A stretch of 64,000 nucleotides of DNA, taken from Coffea arabica (taxonomy: Eukaryota; Streptophyta; Magnoliopsida; Gentianales; Rubiaceae). Positions within the stretch are counted from its first letter, which is position 1. The number at the start of each line of letters is the position of its first letter. The translations under genes were made by a program, and so were the position numbers. A model generated the notes under the pieces. It did not search any database. It was not told the origin of the DNA and saw only the letters and a list, made by a program, of their open reading frames with translations. This document shows, piece by piece, positions 46,901-58,753 of the stretch. Location: contig NC_092320.1 in NCBI RefSeq assembly GCF_036785885.1, forward strand, positions 11,657,557 through 11,721,556, given 5' to 3'.

Positions 46901-48594
46901 TAATTTTTTTTACGTATGATATAATTTTAGAATAAATTTTTATAAATTTACATATAACATGGAAAGCCAATTATAAAATGTGATCTGAATGTACAAAATT
47001 TTTTAACTAAACCATGACCATCAACTACCAGGTACGGTACATATATTGAAGTTGATATTTGACAAAAAAAAAAAAAACTACCAGGTACGGTTGTCTGCCC
47101 CATTTCCGGTAAGGAGAGAAGGTTGTCAGATAGGAGGAGTGGGGGAACCTTTTTGTTTTTTAGTTTTTGTAACTCGAGGATGTTCTCTAAAACTTCAGCC
47201 ACGAGTCACAACAGGAGTATGATTTCCAAGAAGTTTGATTCGAATTCTAAAAGATCATGCTTAACAGCTTAAGCCCCGTGGGACTATGTCAACTATTTTG
47301 ATAGAAATCTCAAATTTTCATTATGTTAATAACCTCTTGATTGAGTCCTTTGGGTGCTCATTTTGTTTTCTTTATTCGTGAATTACGAATGATGGACAGA
47401 TTTATTGCATTAAAAGAATTAAATTGGAATAAATGTATACTGTCAATTTTGAGAATTTACCAAAATAGGGGAGTGAAAAAATGTACTTTGCTATTACCAT
47501 GCAATTTATTACCAGCGTTAAAGATATATGTAATCAAAATAAATTGCTATAGAAAAAAAAATTAATCTGACATGCATTTTATTTTTTTGGTTTCTGGGCT
47601 TACTGATTATATTCAATTTTAATAATCCCAGCAACAGGATTTGAAATGGCTGTGAAGGCTTCTTTAGACAGACCAAGGATTCCTCCGCAGCCAGGACACT
47701 GATCAACTATTTTTACTGTCACACTTAGGCCTGTGCAATGCAAGGGTGTGGTTCAGGGTTTTGTTGGCCCTGTGCCTTCGGGGGGTGTTGCCAAACCAAG
47801 CCGAAGCTGCAAAAGAAATGATAATTTTTAATGCACTGTGCCTGGTGTATTTATATACTTTTTTTATTTAATCTTATTAATTATTTATTATAGTAATGTA
47901 CTTTCCCTAATTAATCTAATGGTTTAAAAAGTACAACACTGAAAATATATTTTTATGAGTGCCCAATGGGTATTGAACACCTGCTAGATGGACTCTTTTT
48001 GCTGTACACTGTTAAGTTTTAGGACTATATTCCCCAACGCTATGATTTTAAACATCATAAACACAACCTAAATGCGTGCGATTAAGAAATGAGAAGAGTG
48101 TTCACTTTGCATGGGATAGGTATATCTAAAGTTTTTGAATGAGATTAAGATTAAATTCAAAGATTGATTTATATTAAAATGCTATCAATGGTTTATACAC
48201 ACCTATAATTCTGGATCCTTACTGTGTGATATATTCCTAATTTTTGGTGATGGTAAGTTTTATTTTAAGCCACAGAAGTTGCATATCTTTTTGCAGCAAT
48301 TGTTTCACGTTTGGACAAGAACATTTTGCAAACAAATTTGAAGCGTAGATTTCAGGCTGAAGCTGACCCAACAACAACTTTAGATTGGGCTTGAAGTTAG
48401 GACATCAAATCAAACATCCTTGAACTTCCATGACAAACTGATTAAAAATCGAGCCCAATGGTATTTAAGGACTAAATTAATAATCATCCAACAAAACATC
48501 AGGAAAAACAAACTTGAACCCTTGTGAGCTGTGAGTTTGTGAGATCATCTTGGAGTAGTGGATTCATATGCAGCTTCACGTCCAACTAAGATAA
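46901..48594. other. AT-rich spacer
   Basis: A near-repeat of actaccaggtacggt occurs twice (about 47025 and 47076). No gene, RNA or defined mobile element is recognised. Confidence 0.35.
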
Positions 48595-48761
48595 TTTGGA
48601 TAGTGAAATTATCCCAAATTTTTTTTTTTTTCGTCATAGACACATTTTCCAACCCATCTTTTCATATTTCCAACCACCTTTTTATCTCACATACATCACA
48701 TCACAAAAAGTCCTACAGTAATTATTCTAAATAATATTTCAAATAATACACTATCCAAACA
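48595..48761. mobile_element. Small MITE with TTTGGATAGTG ends
   Basis: Starts tttggatagtgaaattatcc and ends cactatccaaaca. The core ttatctcacatacatcacat is shared with the copy at 9532-9692. Partial relatives occur at 49640-49760 and 8555-8660. Confidence 0.6.
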
Positions 48762-48939
48762 AACAAAATATAAACAATAGAAGGATAACATTTCCTATTT
48801 TTCTCACTCCTGCTTTCACTGGGTTGAGAACTAAATTAACCATGACACGACATTGAAGAATCCTTTTTTCATGCATAAACGTCAAACACAAGATGTCTGA
48901 ATTCTAAGTAAACCCGATGTTTGTTCGATTAAAATTAGA

Positions 48940-50105
48940 TCTGGCAATTATGCTCAAAACCCAACAACCCACCCAACCCACCCACTAATTTGAAAGGTTG
49001 GATTGGGTAAATTGGGTGTTGGATCAATTTTGGGTTGAGTAATAAAAACTCACATATATTTTGGGCGGTTTAGGTATTTGTGTTGGGCACCCATTACCCA
49101 ACTTAAATTAAAAAAAATAAATAAACAAATTACATTTTTTGCTCAATGAAGGTCATTAGGAAGTTGTCGACCTGTAGAACTTAAATCTAGTTTCTTATTA
49201 TTTGTTTGTTAGTTGCTAAATCTAGTATTTCGTAGCCAAGTAATTAATTAATTTCTACTCATTTCCATGTTTTTATGAAGTACTACTGTCATTGCGGGGG
49301 AATTGGTCCAAGATTTTTTTATCTACATGATAGAATACTGATTTGATGTAGAATCCCGTATAACTCAATTCTTTAAAAAAAAAAAAAAAAGGGGAGAAAA
49401 AAAGAAACAAATTTTCAAAGTTTGAAAGCCGGTCCAATTTGCCATTGTTTTTATATGGCATAATTCCAGAAACCTCTCATGAGGTGAAATATCTAACCAT
49501 TTCACTAACCTTTTTAGAGTTTAAACAGTTAATATGTGCGTATATTTGTAAAAGTATATTAGGATGCATTTTACTGTGTTTGTATATGTAAAAATAGTGT
49601 ATTTGAACTGCATATTATTTACACCTTATTTACACACACTGACTTGCTTGCATCATCTACACATTTTTCAATCACCTTTTTATCTTATATACATCACATT
49701 AAAAAAGTGTTACGGTATTTTTTTCACAAAATTATCCCAAATAATTTACTATCCAAACAAACTAATTAATGTATTTCAAATGAGTTTAAGAAGTGAGTGT
49801 GTATTTGTACCGTGAGTGTTTTAGTGCGTGAAAATATGTCTATCTATGTAAAAATGTGTTTATGTGTTTGAAAATTTTTTTGTTGTATGTGAAAATGTAT
49901 TTGAGACAATTTATGTATTAAAATCTATTAAATTAATATATTGGGTCATATTTGGGTCATGGGTTTGAGATGGCCCAATATGACCAAACCCAAAATTAAC
50001 CTGATTTTAAGTTGGACGGGTTGGATATAACCCATTTAAATGAAAACCCCATATTAACCCGCCCAAAACCCGTCTAACCCGCCCAATTGCCGGGTATAGA
50101 AATGG
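48940..50105. mobile_element. Possible DNA transposon with GGCAATT-type inverted ends
   Basis: The left side reads ctggcaattatgctcaaaac; the right side, inverted, reads cccggcaattgggcgggtta. Both sides carry many AACCCAACCC / GGGTTGGGT motifs and enclose AT-rich filler with a second transposon fragment. The target duplication is not resolved, so class and exact ends are uncertain. Confidence 0.35.
49640..49760. mobile_element. Partial copy of the TTTGGAT MITE
   Basis: Contains caatcacctttttatcttat, atacatcacatt and the right end ctatccaaacaaa, matching the copies at 9532 and 48595. The left terminus is not recognisable. Confidence 0.45.
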
Positions 50106-50414
50106 GTATTATCTTATCTTGTCAGCCAGCTGCCTCCTCTTTTTTTGTGGGCTTAGATTTTGTCATCCTGTCCTGTGGCAATGGGATTAAGAATTCGTAT
50201 GCAATAGGGTCGGGCCAGAATTAGTTGATGGAGTCACTCTTGTGTGGATTTTAAATCTCTTTTTTTTTTGGCAATTGAAAAGTTTATTATTTAGATATAT
50301 AGGTAAGGGAATGGCGAATAAGGGGCCACGTCTCCGATAAAGTTAACGGTTATGATTTGATCAACAAAAAAAATGTACGATCCAATTAATTTGCCTTGCT
50401 TTTAACACTATGTA

Positions 50415-50640
50415 TAAGATTCACAAAAAATTGTTAGATAAAATATCAAAACTTTTCGGGATTTGTCAGATGTTCAATTTAATTTTTTCTAATTTGAAAA
50501 TCTACGCGATAGTTTCGTGTGATTTTGATTCAATTTAATTTATGCTATAGTATAGGTTTTCAAATCAGAGAGTATTAAATTGAACATTTAACAAATCATA
50601 GTCAATCTTTTGGTATTTTACCCAAAATTATTCTATAATG
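50415..50640. mobile_element. Imperfect palindrome, MITE-like
   Basis: The left arm (gttagataaaatatcaaaac, then gatgttcaatttaat) is the reverse complement, with mismatches, of the right arm (attaaattgaacatttaaca, then tttggtattttaccc). The centre is near 50530. No ORF. Confidence 0.6.
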
Positions 50641-52880
50641 AATTACTATTAGAATAGCTGTCCATCGGGGAGAAAATGAAAGCTCTTCTTAGGTGTAGGT
50701 TAAGAAATCAAATCCCTTGATTTGTGCACTCTTCCCTAGGATTGTCTAAAAATTTAACTAGCAAGTGCACAAGCACCCATATGGTTCCATGGCAGTTCAG
50801 TGGTTTATTTTTCTCCAAGTTTCTCATTGATCCATTTATGTCTACCCTTTCCTCCCAATATATAATAGGAGTAGGTATAGAATATAAATTATTATATCAA
50901 GAAAAGAAAATTATTCTGTGTTTTCAGAGACAGTACCTCTCAACCGTGTTCAATTTTGGCTAATAGGTGCCTAGTGAGGACTTGGTGAGAGAGCTTCACT
51001 TGTTAATTTTTTGGCAAAGCAGTTACTAATTTGAGAAAGTGTTCAAATATAAAGATAGGTACACTAACAAGTACCTTCCAAGCACACGTTAATAAAAATC
51101 CTAAAAGCAAACATGAGCATTAAAAAAAATTAATTTTTGCGATGCATTAGTCTCAAAAAAGTTGGACCTCTAAAACGCAAAATTTGGGATGTTTGAGAAC
51201 TAGGCCTAGTTTGTGAGTTTATGAGAGGAAGAAAAGAGAAGAACCCGGGAAGTGCAATGGTTTCTTTCTATGTTGTTTGGGAAGCAAAGGGAATTCCAAT
51301 CTTTTAAAATGGAGTTGGAAAGAAATGCAAGGAAAAGATTTTTCACACCTGTATCCATTGACGTTTATTGACCCAACCTCCTCAACTTTTTACTTCTTAG
51401 TTGTGCAGCATTTCACTGCTGCCGGGTTGACATAGCCCGGCAGCCAGTGATTTTTTTTTTTTTCCCACAATTTGACTTTGCTGCCGAGAATCAAAAAAAA
51501 ATTCCAATAATTGTAGAAATACCCCTTGTTAGACCACTAGATGTCCGCTTTTTTTTTCATCAATATTCTGAGTAATTAGCTGTAGAGAGACCGCATGAGC
51601 AGAGTCATTAGCAGCTTCACCATAACTGGCTTACCAAAAAAGAAAAAGGGCAAAAAAAAAATTCAGTTACACTCATGCCTCCGTGCGAGTAAAAAAACAT
51701 TACATGTCATTTGCTCCAAATCCACAACCCGGATTCGGAATACAGATTCTATTTCTACTTCAAGCATGAAGCATTAAGGCTATTCCCCACCAAAACTAGG
51801 TATCAAGAGAAAGGAACACGAACGCATCATCTAACCTACCAAAGCCGGAGAAAGAACAAACCATCCATATCCAATATCATTGATGACCTAAGAAGTGCTT
51901 TCCAACAAATATCATTAAACTAACAATAAAATTCACTTGGACAAAGAAAGCTTAATAAAAAGTTTCAAACTCAGAACAAGGAGTATATGTTTATGGGGCG
52001 TGCTCAGTTCGCTCAACCTGAACTGTGTAAGCAAGAAAGGAAGAACCACTATCAGGTCCTTGCAGCAATCCAACAAAGAGAAAAAAAATGCACACTGATA
52101 GCTAGACTGATTTTCAGTACCACATCTACACATTCCATTTCCATGATATGGATGAACAACTTAGAAGTGAAAAATGGTGTGCCTGAGAGTTGAGTCACTC
52201 GACCCAAGCACCTCCCACAAACACCCACCTCCTCTTCTCCTAATTATTGATACAGGGTCAATATACAACCACAAACAAGAGATAAAGGTCTTACAGACCT
52301 GAATCATTACAGGAGCGTATTACAGCATGTATGATGGGCTCTCCCTATGGCCACCATGCACATCCTTCAAAGAGGATTTTTTTTTTCCAAGTGGTTTTCT
52401 GTCACTTTTATTTTTTTGGAGGGGCAGGAGGTTATGCACCAAAGAAGAAAGAGAATTGCCCGTATATCCCGCTTGCAATTCCTAAGACATCATCATCAAA
52501 GGTCTAGGACGCCCAAGTCTAAAGACAACCATCCAAGGAATAGAAATACAAATACACAGGTCAAAAAAACCCAAAGAAATGGCAAAGACCATCAGCAGGT
52601 TCATGACAGATGCTCCTAAATTACAAGCATAGAATAAAAATAGCAAAATGTACTAAGCAATCGTTCACACTAATAAGTTCCAAGTACACCCAAAACAAAA
52701 AAGAAAAAAGCCTACCCTGTACTTAAAGATCAACATGAATGCTTCAAAGTCTCTAAATCTTCAGCCACATGTGCTCTGGCACGAAATACCAAGTGAACTT
52801 CCACACACAGAGAAGAAGAAAATCATTTTGACACATGGCACTCTCTACCTCAATCATTAGAGTGCTGCAGCATAACGGGT
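50641..52880. other. Spacer, possibly 3' flank of a minus-strand gene relic
   Basis: Nothing coding is recognised. Holds a short GC hairpin at 51414-51449 and poly-A/T runs. The part near 52000-52870 may be 3' untranslated sequence of the fragment at 52868-53377. Confidence 0.35.
51414..51449. other. Strong GC hairpin
   Basis: cactgctgccggg, an 8-base loop, then cccggcagccagtg. The stem is about 12 bp with one bulge. It is not followed by a T-run on either strand; function unknown. Confidence 0.6.
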
Positions 52881-53377
52881 GTGTGCAAGTTGTGGAATCT
52901 TGGTAACCATTGGGCCAATGGCTCAGTGGCCATCAGGGAGGGACTTAAGTCCCTCCTTGGGCTGTTGGTGAGGTTTGCAATAGCGAAAAAAATTTAAGGA
53001 TTGTGCCATAGCACTCCCTTGATCTAGTTGGGTCTGTATACCCACTAGCCCCTGCCATAACCTCCTTAGGCTCCCCCTCCTCCTAGATTAGGATAGAGTA
53101 GGTTATACAAATGTATCGTTGCTGAAAAAAAAAAGTTGTGAAATCTTTGTTAACTTACAATATGAAGTAATAGATGGGACACAGAGTATAGCCATTCTCT
53201 GTTGCATTACAAGTCCTTGTACTTACCAATGCACAACTCAGAGCTCCATCTCCCCCTCTTTCTGAAAGCAGCTTGAAAGTGACAATTGTCAGATCTTCGG
53301 CACGTCTATCTGTTTCGTCTTCAAAAAGCATTACAGCAAAGTAATCATTTCCTAAATCAACAAGATCGACAGCAACT
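52868..53377 (-). pseudogene. Fragment of a paralogue of the 60186-61325 gene
   Basis: The exon-like stretch 53377-53227 reads VAVDLVDLGNDYFAVMLFED, DETDRRAEDLTIVTFKLLSE and GDGALSCAL, then a good donor (attg/gtaagt). It aligns with residues near the C-terminus of the 379-aa protein (FVDLGGGDFCLVSQADERDE, EELTVVKFKVWKGEDGGLGC). Upstream, stops follow immediately behind an aag acceptor-like site, and no further homologous exons were found up to 54 kb. A possible last exon ends near 52868 (HTRYAAAL-stop), and a SINE sits in or beside it. It is treated as a gene relic; a real multi-exon gene with unrecognised exons is possible. Confidence 0.5.
52908..53132 (+). mobile_element. SINE (tRNA-derived) with about 21-bp target duplication
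   Basis: Flanked by aagttgtggaatcttggtaac (52887-52907) and aagttgtgaaatctttgttaac (53133-53154), a near-exact long duplication. The body has a polymerase III A-box-like TGGCTCAGTGG at 52919 and a weaker B-box-like region (gaggtttgcaat) about 45 nt on. It ends in gctg plus an A-run. Length about 225 bp, no ORF. All these fit a plant SINE mobilised by a LINE. Confidence 0.8.
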
Positions 53378-53820
53378 CTTAGATTTACGCTTCAACAATA
53401 TCCAGCAAAAATGGGTTGTTCACTACTGATTGAAATCCAATATACCCCACTGAGAAATTCAAAATTTTATTAACTAAGAGAAAAGAAAAGAAACTTTGCC
53501 TTTAGGTAATTATTTACTCATAACAGTAGTAAAATTTTTCAAACTTCCTAAAATATGTGGCTTTGCTACCATTTCAAAATTGTCGAAAGATCTAAATTTA
53601 AGTGAAATTACATTGGTGCCCTCTAATAGGTTGTTTGAGGCCCATGGCCAAGAACATGTCATGCCACTATCGACTCATTTGATGACTTGGTTGTGTGCGC
53701 GTAGTTTGGACCATTTGGCCCTAAAAATTCAAATTTGTGTTTTCTTGATATATGGGCTGAGTTGCATTTGGGTTTAAGATATAGACCCAATTATTAAATA
53801 GGCTAGCTTAGGCATAACTA
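53378..53820. other. Spacer before the hAT element
   Basis: No gene is recognised; the open frame at 53496-53777 lacks family resemblance. Confidence 0.35.
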
Positions 53821-53828
53821 ATCTCAGT

Positions 53829-54270
53829 TAGGGGTGCACACCAATCGAGTAGCTTGAATCGAGCTCGCGAGTAACTTGATTAGCTACTCGACTCGAGATC
53901 GATTTTGTTCGATCTCGAGTCGAGCTCGAGTAGCTTGAATATATGAAACGAGTCGATCTCGAGTAGCTAGGATGAGCCATTTTTAGCTCGTCGAGTAGCT
54001 CGAGTAGGTGTGCATGATCAAATCGAGCTCGAGTACTCGATCTCGAGTCGAGTACTCGACGTGTTAAGGGTGTAGGATGAAATCGAGCTCGAGCTCGAGC
54101 TCGAATGGCACGCCGAACTCAATCGAGTCGAGTTGGAGCCTATTTATGTTACTATCGAGTCAAATTCGATCTTTATTTCTCGAGCTCAAGCTCGAGCTCT
54201 GGAGGTCAGCATCAAGTTTGAGCTTGAGTACGTCACTACTCGAGCTCGACTCGACTCGATTTCACCCCTA
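53829..54270. mobile_element. hAT-type non-autonomous element packed with CTCGAG/GAGCTC
   Basis: The ends TAGGGGTG and CACCCCTA are perfect short inverted repeats, flanked by the exact 8-bp duplication ATCTCAGT (53821-53828 and 54271-54278). Both are hAT superfamily hallmarks. The 442-bp interior is a dense array of tcgagctcgag, tactcgact and cgatctcgagt motifs on both strands. No ORF of note. A degenerate relative is at 39895-40170. Confidence 0.9.
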
Positions 54271-54278
54271 ATCTCAGT

Positions 54279-55440
54279 CTAATATCAGCTAGACCCTTAT
54301 CTTTACATATTGAGTTTAAAATTGTAGATATTATTTATAAAATATACTAATAGTTATACCATATATTCTCACTCATGGGAAATTATTATTTTAACATTTT
54401 TTTGCAATCCTAATAAAGGTTAATCTTGTATTAATCATGTTAGTATTTTATTATTTAATTAAAACTTATGTTTTTAATGATACATAATATTTAAAGAATG
54501 GATCATTTAATGTGGCCCAACTCGTCTATAAGCCTAAAACTCAATAAATGAAATTTGTTAGCTTGGCTTTAATATTTCAAATTCCCATAGGCCAGGCCCA
54601 AACTTAATTGTGATTTTTTTTAACTTGAGCTTAAACATTGCATAATTCTACTGTCATGCCTAATTGTAAGGCCACCAATTTGATTACATATCATGAGAAA
54701 TTGGCCGTTAGGCCTAAGTCTATCAACTTGGATAGGTAACTCTAGGCTCAATCAACCTAAAAATTTTGAGATCAAGCATTCTGCGATATTGGACAATGTT
54801 TGGGTCTAGCTATAAGGCCTAATATTATAATGAGACAAGTATTTTATTAGATTCAACCCAACCCAAATAATTGTGTGCCTGATCAACATAACATCTAATG
54901 CCAAAAGGGTTCATCGTTGTCACATGACTTGTGCATGCCTCCTTATACAGCCAGATCACGTGGGTGCTCCATCATTTTTCTTATGCGGGTGAATGGGCCA
55001 CTTGATTGGTTTGTCTTGAGCGGGATGAGATATGCTCATGTAGCCTCTTTCTCTTTCAGCTCTTTCTGCTGCTGAGCCTAAATCTACAAGGAGCATCTTC
55101 CTAAAATGATGATTGGTGCAATTTGCAATGTTCATTTCTAATTGATGCAATGTAAATTCTTGGAGGTGCGTTCCGAATTTTAGGGCAAATTTTTCCCTTT
55201 TCTGAGCTTTTCCCTCTCAGCATCTTCTCTACATAACTTCCTTGCCAGCTTGGCTTCATCTTTTCATCTTTTTTCTCCCGTTTCACCGAACCCATAGTCC
55301 TTATAGGGATCCTTTACTTGCAAGTTCTGATCATAGTTCCTCTATGCATTGGCTTGGTAGTATGCTTTGTTTTTACCATTTTTCTTATTTCTCTATGTAT
55401 TTGCTATTTAATTGTTAATGTATAGTGTCAGGATCAAGCG
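54279..55440. other. AT-rich spacer
   Basis: No gene, RNA or defined element is recognised. Minus-strand frames around 54956-55295 have no family resemblance. Confidence 0.35.
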
Positions 55441-56780
55441 CTTACCATTACACCAAAAGTTATAACTTTTAGCGAAAACGCAACTTTATTTCCTTAATCA
55501 CAATGACAGTGCAAAGTACCGTACCATACTCGACCAGCATGAAGGGCTGCACCCCTGGGTGCCACGGGTTGGGCGGTTAGTTTCTTCGAATCGGGATCTA
55601 AAGAATATTGCTGATTAGGCCAACAATGCCTCCCCCAACAACAGCCAAGGAAACTCGAACCCGTAACCTCGCTCTGATACCAATTTTAAGGATCGAAAAC
55701 AACTTAAGAGGGGGGTAAATTAGGTAAATTAAAACTAACCAAGTTATGAGACACTTTTTGGTTAAATATGAAATTTACCCTCTTTTCTAGATGACCACAA
55801 AATGGAACAAATAATAAGAAAGCACAAGTGCTCGTGAGTAGAAGAGATGAACAATTTATATTGCAAGGTAATAAATGAAAGAGATAGAATAGCAAACCAA
55901 GTTCCAAACTCCTCTTGAGTTTGAATATCACTTTATAGAGCAAGTTTTTTAAGTTGATCAATTACAACCAATCTTTGTGTACAAATGACTGATCACTTCC
56001 TTCTTGCCCCAAGTCACACTCGATCAAGTTATGAAGTTTTACTATCATTCGGATAACCCTCACAAACCTACACTATTGAAGTAATTCTCTCATACTAAAA
56101 AAGCTTATACGAAATCTACACAACTAAGAGTACAAATCTTCTTTGAAAAGAATTTTCTCACTAAAATTGCTTTAGATCTTTTGTAGTCTCAATGTATAAA
56201 AGTGTTTTGAAGTGGTTGACTTTACTCTATTTATATGAGACTAGAAAGTTCCTCCATTAATGTTTTCAACGGATATAAAGCAGGTGAAGAGCCAACTAAC
56301 CGTTAGTAATGTCGGACGTCTGGTAGTCTTGTTTCTTGCGTCCGACAGCAGGTAGTGAGCAAAAGAGATTTTTTTTAATTCTTTCGGACGTCCGGTACCT
56401 TCAAAGTTTGCGTCCAAAAGTAGATGGTAAAGTTTGAGAAGTCTTCTTTAGTTCTTTCGGACGTCTGGTACCTTTAGTGCTCTGCGTTCGAAGTGTTGCG
56501 CAGTTTATCGGACGTCCAATACTCTAATATTTTGCGTCCGATCGAGATCAGTAAGTTTAGAGAAAATGTTTTAATTCTTTTGGACGTCCGGTGATAAGGT
56601 TCTTCATGCGTCCGAAGTTGCTCCATAATTGTCGGACGTCCGATCCAGTCTTTACGAGCGTCTGACAACTTCAGCAATCTTTTTTTTTTCTAAATGTGCT
56701 TAATCTTGAACCTGATATGCTCGATTGCTAAAAGGATCTTTGAGGAGAAAATTAGTAACATCTATTTGTTTTGTAAACAT
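55441..56780 (-). mobile_element. LTR-retrotransposon remnant: LTR plus primer-binding site
   Basis: On the minus strand TGGTATCAGAGC (55682-55671) is the classic primer site complementary to initiator tRNA-Met, used by most plant copia elements. Its match extends to gaggtt beyond. Upstream in element direction (56780 to about 55690) lies a likely LTR starting TGTTTACAAAAC. It includes six dispersed GGACGTC(C/T) motifs alternating with GCGTCCGA. No coding region or second LTR is seen, so this is a truncated copy; the outer borders are approximate. Confidence 0.5.
56300..56660. repeat. Degenerate tandem repeat of TCGGACGTCCGGTA / TGCGTCCGAA
   Basis: ggacgtc occurs near 56314, 56386, 56459, 56510, 56582 and 56634, spaced 50-75 bp. 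Each is followed by a tgcgtcc(g/a)a motif. It lies inside the presumed LTR. Confidence 0.75.
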
Positions 56781-56799
56781 CAAAAGTTAGAGACTCAGA

Positions 56800-58560
56800 T
56801 TCACACTACCGCCGTTCTTTAATAACCAACAAAAACTTAATCATTTTCTCATAATCAACAGAATTTAATCAACAGAGCTATCTACTAATTATTAGTATAC
56901 AAGTACATCTATTTGACTAAGATATTTTTCTAAATAAAGTATAACAACTTACCTGTCCCAAGCTGAACTATGCTAAAAGTCCAAAGCTTAGACTCACTGG
57001 CACTAAAAGAACCATTACCCCAGTGAACATAAAAGAATGAAAGTAGGTGTTATCATCTTTTTTCGTGCAAGAACAATAACATAAAAATGCAAAATCAGAT
57101 GAACAAAAAATTGGTGACACAACAATACTTTCCTGAGATGCAAAAGATTTAATGAACAAATGTCTTATTAATTGTAAAAAAAAAAAAAGAAACCATGGGT
57201 CATTAAATCTAATAAACATAATCCACCAACTAAAAAATGAAGGATAAATTACAAAAATGACCATAACTCTTAATTTCGGGCTAAATCTACCTCAATAGTA
57301 CCTCAAACACAAACCAAATATTTTTTAAAAAAAAGAAAGCACAAACCGAACTTATTAACTTGACACTGAAATGTACCAAAACACAATTAAGTACAAAAGA
57401 AAGCAACAGACCTTCTCTAGTTTATATAAAAAGATTAGCATCGAGAATTGTGCTGATGGCAATTCTAAAGGACTTGAAAATCGGGATTGTCATCAAATAC
57501 ACTTTCCTGCAACAAAAATTGAAAAAAAAAATTGTTTGTCATTTAAAATCAAAACATTTGAAGATGAGGGCATAAAAAATACTCAAAATAAGACTCACCT
57601 GGATAAAATTTTTACAAGCTCAAAAAACCTACCGCCGTTCTTTAATAATCAGCAAAAACTTAATCATTTTCTCATAATCAACAGAAACTTAATCGACAGA
57701 GATATCTACTAATTATTAGTACACAAGTACATCTATTTGACTAAGATATTTTTCTGAATAAAATGTAACAACTTACCTGTCCAAAGTTGAACTATGCTAA
57801 AAGTTCAAAGCTTAGACTCACTGGCACTAAACGAGCCATTACTCCTATAAAATTCATCCCGGAAAGTGAACAACAATAAATAGGAGGAAAAAATAATTGT
57901 TCATATACAAAACGGAAACAAATGAGAAAAAAAAGGTTAAAAAATATTACACAACAATAATCACCAAGTTCTTAGCCAAATATATTGTGCTAAAATTTGA
58001 ATAGACTATGAATCCAAAACAACCAAAAAGTACACCAAGTAATTTTTCCATACATAATAGAAAATCACGTAAGTTTGTATAGGTGTCGTAGAAGGCCAGA
58101 AAAAAAGGATAAATAAGTAACATGAGAACTATTAAAAATGTGTGCAAAAAATAAAAAATAACAGTGAAAACCTGAGATCTGGAAGAATGAAACTCAAAGA
58201 AACAAAATGACATAAAATTTTTCTTGGTAATAATCTTCTCTAAACAGCCTCTGTTACCGAAGAAAGATGGACAGCAAACCAGGCATAGTATATGTGAAAT
58301 TTTAGATGGTAACTAAGAGAAAACGTTGAGGAAAACAATCAAGAAATATTGAAAGGAAATAAAACTAAGAGGCAATAAAGAACCTGAAGTTTGGAGTTAG
58401 ATTCTTCAAACTTCCTTGATTTTGGATTTAATTATTTCAATCATAATCTTTGCTTGGGAAAGCGAGAAGCGATCGACAAGAAAAGCAGACGGCGGCCCTC
58501 TGGTATTTGGAGGAGAAGATGTTGCGATAGGGTTTCTGGTCACTACTACGTAGGTCTAGT
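56800..58560 (-). ncRNA. Possible spliced minus-strand transcript without long ORF
   Basis: Minus-strand donor sites occur at about 58382 (ttcag/gttctt), 58168 (ctcag/gttttc), 57589 (tccag/gtgagt), 57773 and 56950 (acag/gtaagt). A 5'-UTR-like CT-rich block lies at 58560-58440 (ccagaaaccctatcg and onward). No coding frame of note. It could be a non-coding RNA or the 5' end of a gene disrupted by the LTR remnant. Confidence 0.3.
56806..57845. repeat. Direct duplication, about 215 bp, copies 823 bp apart
   Basis: ctaccgccgttctttaataa starts copy 1 (56806-57018) and copy 2 (57629-57845). They match closely to ...gactcactggcactaaa. In both, the minus strand has an intact splice donor (gggacag/gtaagt and tggacag/gtaagt). 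Confidence 0.9.
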
Positions 58561-58753
58561 AATTTAGATAGGTAGACAAGGAGAGGAAATCTCAATTTTG
58601 TACTTAATTTAATTCACAAACTCAATTAATTGGAGGAGGACTACCATCAATTGGCCAATGAGAATGCGCCACATCAACAATTGAAACTCAATTGAAACTT
58701 CTTGCATACCCACATAGACTAGATATGTTAATGAGAGAGCGAATGTAATATGG

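Noticed and set aside
46391-51580. A 20-bp inverted match (gctaattactcagaatattg) between 46391 and 51561
   Set aside because: Too short and isolated; no extended similarity around it to support a shared element.
52347-52619. 90-codon Arg/His/Lys-rich plus-strand frame
   Set aside because: Low-complexity basic composition with no domain; opposite to the paralogue fragment's 3' flank.
55671-55682. A tRNA gene suggested by TGGTATCAGAGC plus GGTTCGAG
   Set aside because: It matches the complement of the tRNA-Met 3' end used as an LTR-element primer site; no acceptor stem or cloverleaf can be drawn.
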